Shown here piece by piece: positions 39,811-40,158 of a DNA stretch of 40,158 nt. The stretch is from Frankia nepalensis. GTDB taxonomy: Bacteria > Actinomycetota > Actinomycetes > Frankiales > Frankiaceae. A program made the translations under genes and the position numbers. The stretch covers positions 1 through 40,158 of the forward strand of contig NZ_JADWYU010000126.1 in the NCBI RefSeq assembly GCF_016786325.1. The letters run 5' to 3'. The notes under the pieces are model-generated. The model worked only from the letters and a program-made list of their open reading frames with translations. It was not told where the DNA came from and ran no database searches. Numbering within the stretch: position 1 is the stretch's first letter; each line of letters starts with the position of its first letter.

Positions 39811-40086
39811 ACGTCCGGGATCCCTCAGGTGTCCGCCGCGACGTGGGAGAGGAGAGGAATCGAGGAAGAGCAACGGACGCCCTGCGGAGCCGTTCACACC
39901 CACCCCACGGGTCGTACTCGCCCACAAGAACGCCCGGTCGCTCGGGGCGCCACGCAGGCTCGTATAGCAGGCGAATTTCCTGCCGTGCTCCGAAACCCCT
40001 GCTCCTTTTCGAATCCTCACCAGACGGATCTCACGCGAACGGCAGCGGCGGGGAGGGGCCGATCACCAGTGCCGAGTCCCGGGCGG

Positions 40087-40158
40087 GGGGGCCCCCCCCC
40101 CCCCGGGGGGGGGGGGGGGGGGGTTTGGTGTGTGGTGGGCGGCGGGCCGGGGACTGGG
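40087..40158. other. G/C homopolymer end, probable sequence artefact
   Basis: Runs of seven G, thirteen C and nineteen G, then GT-rich bases. Such runs at the end of a sequence are typical of poor contig-end base calls. Confidence 0.75.

Larger units (their letters stand above)
39029..40158. other. 1.1-kb end region, mostly non-coding
   Basis: No confident gene. It contains a 7-bp repeat (ACCGGTG three times, 39317-39337), the possible broken lipoprotein at 39466-39680, the third copy of the dispersed repeat (39732-39748) with an inverted copy (39794-39810), a GTGTC-A-GACAC palindrome (39755-39765) and the homopolymer end. Confidence 0.7.

Noticed and set aside
39466-40158. Plus-strand frame open from 39466 to the window end as a long lipoprotein
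   Set aside because: After the signal-like start the residues are not protein-like, and the end runs through homopolymer sequence.

Overview
The window is very GC-rich DNA with many GTG starts and ATGA/GTGA gene overlaps, a Ddn-type F420-dependent reductase gene, a DUF2218 gene and an RppA-like type III polyketide synthase. This points to a high-GC actinomycete. A Frankiaceae-like organism is my best guess from protein style, but no marker gene proves it. No rRNA, tRNA, CRISPR array, transposase, integrase or phage gene was seen. Base 1 starts inside a perfect 54-bp palindrome and the last 70 bases are long G/C homopolymers, so both ends look like contig ends.

Layout. (1) 0.1-4.3 kb: a small membrane protein, an old-yellow-enzyme-type oxidoreductase, and an MFS exporter-TetR pair with two good operator-like dyads. 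(2) 5.0-11.8 kb: a surface/envelope block. A lipoprotein gene and a gene for an EAD-like/TM/ectodomain protein run convergently into a four-gene operon: Pro/Ser/Thr-stalk protein, DUF58, a TgpA-like protein that lacks the transglutaminase core, and a MoxR ATPase. The operon genes are joined by 4-nt overlaps. The three surface proteins appear to share one ~120-residue ectodomain. (3) 12.2-15.7 kb: a second MFS exporter, a DyP peroxidase and a SnoaL-like protein. (4) 15.7-32.2 kb: a catabolic-looking block with double DUF427, cupin, three paralogous amidohydrolase-2 proteins, MarR, Ddn, nitroreductase, a leaderless periplasmic-binding-protein homologue, a DUF35 protein, a fused double CaiB/BaiF CoA-transferase, PadR, a thiolase-like protein without the usual nucleophile cysteine, and a class II aldolase. 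The plus-strand genes from 23.3 to 32.2 kb form one tight operon. (5) 32.3-38.1 kb: a Tat-exported cholesterol-oxidase-type GMC flavoprotein, a cytochrome P450 fused to an enoyl-CoA hydratase domain, and an RppA-type tetrahydroxynaphthalene synthase. (6) 38.1-40.2 kb: a 10-bp minisatellite, a DUF2218 gene, and about 1 kb of mostly non-coding DNA with a possible broken lipoprotein gene.

How the genes may work together (inference): the 23-32 kb operon has the parts for CoA activation (CoA-transferase), an aldolase/thiolase step (thiolase-like protein plus DUF35, as in Ltp2/ChsH2-type complexes), metal-dependent hydrolysis or decarboxylation (amidohydrolases) and aldol cleavage (class II aldolase). 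PadR inside the operon and dyads at both divergent promoters would control it, and the signal-less binding protein may be a cytosolic ligand binder. The PKS/P450 pair resembles the rppA-P450 pairs that make naphthoquinone-melanin pigments, with an added hydratase domain. The MoxR/DUF58 block looks like an envelope chaperone module linked to secreted proteins, one of which may have an intracellular death-like adaptor domain.
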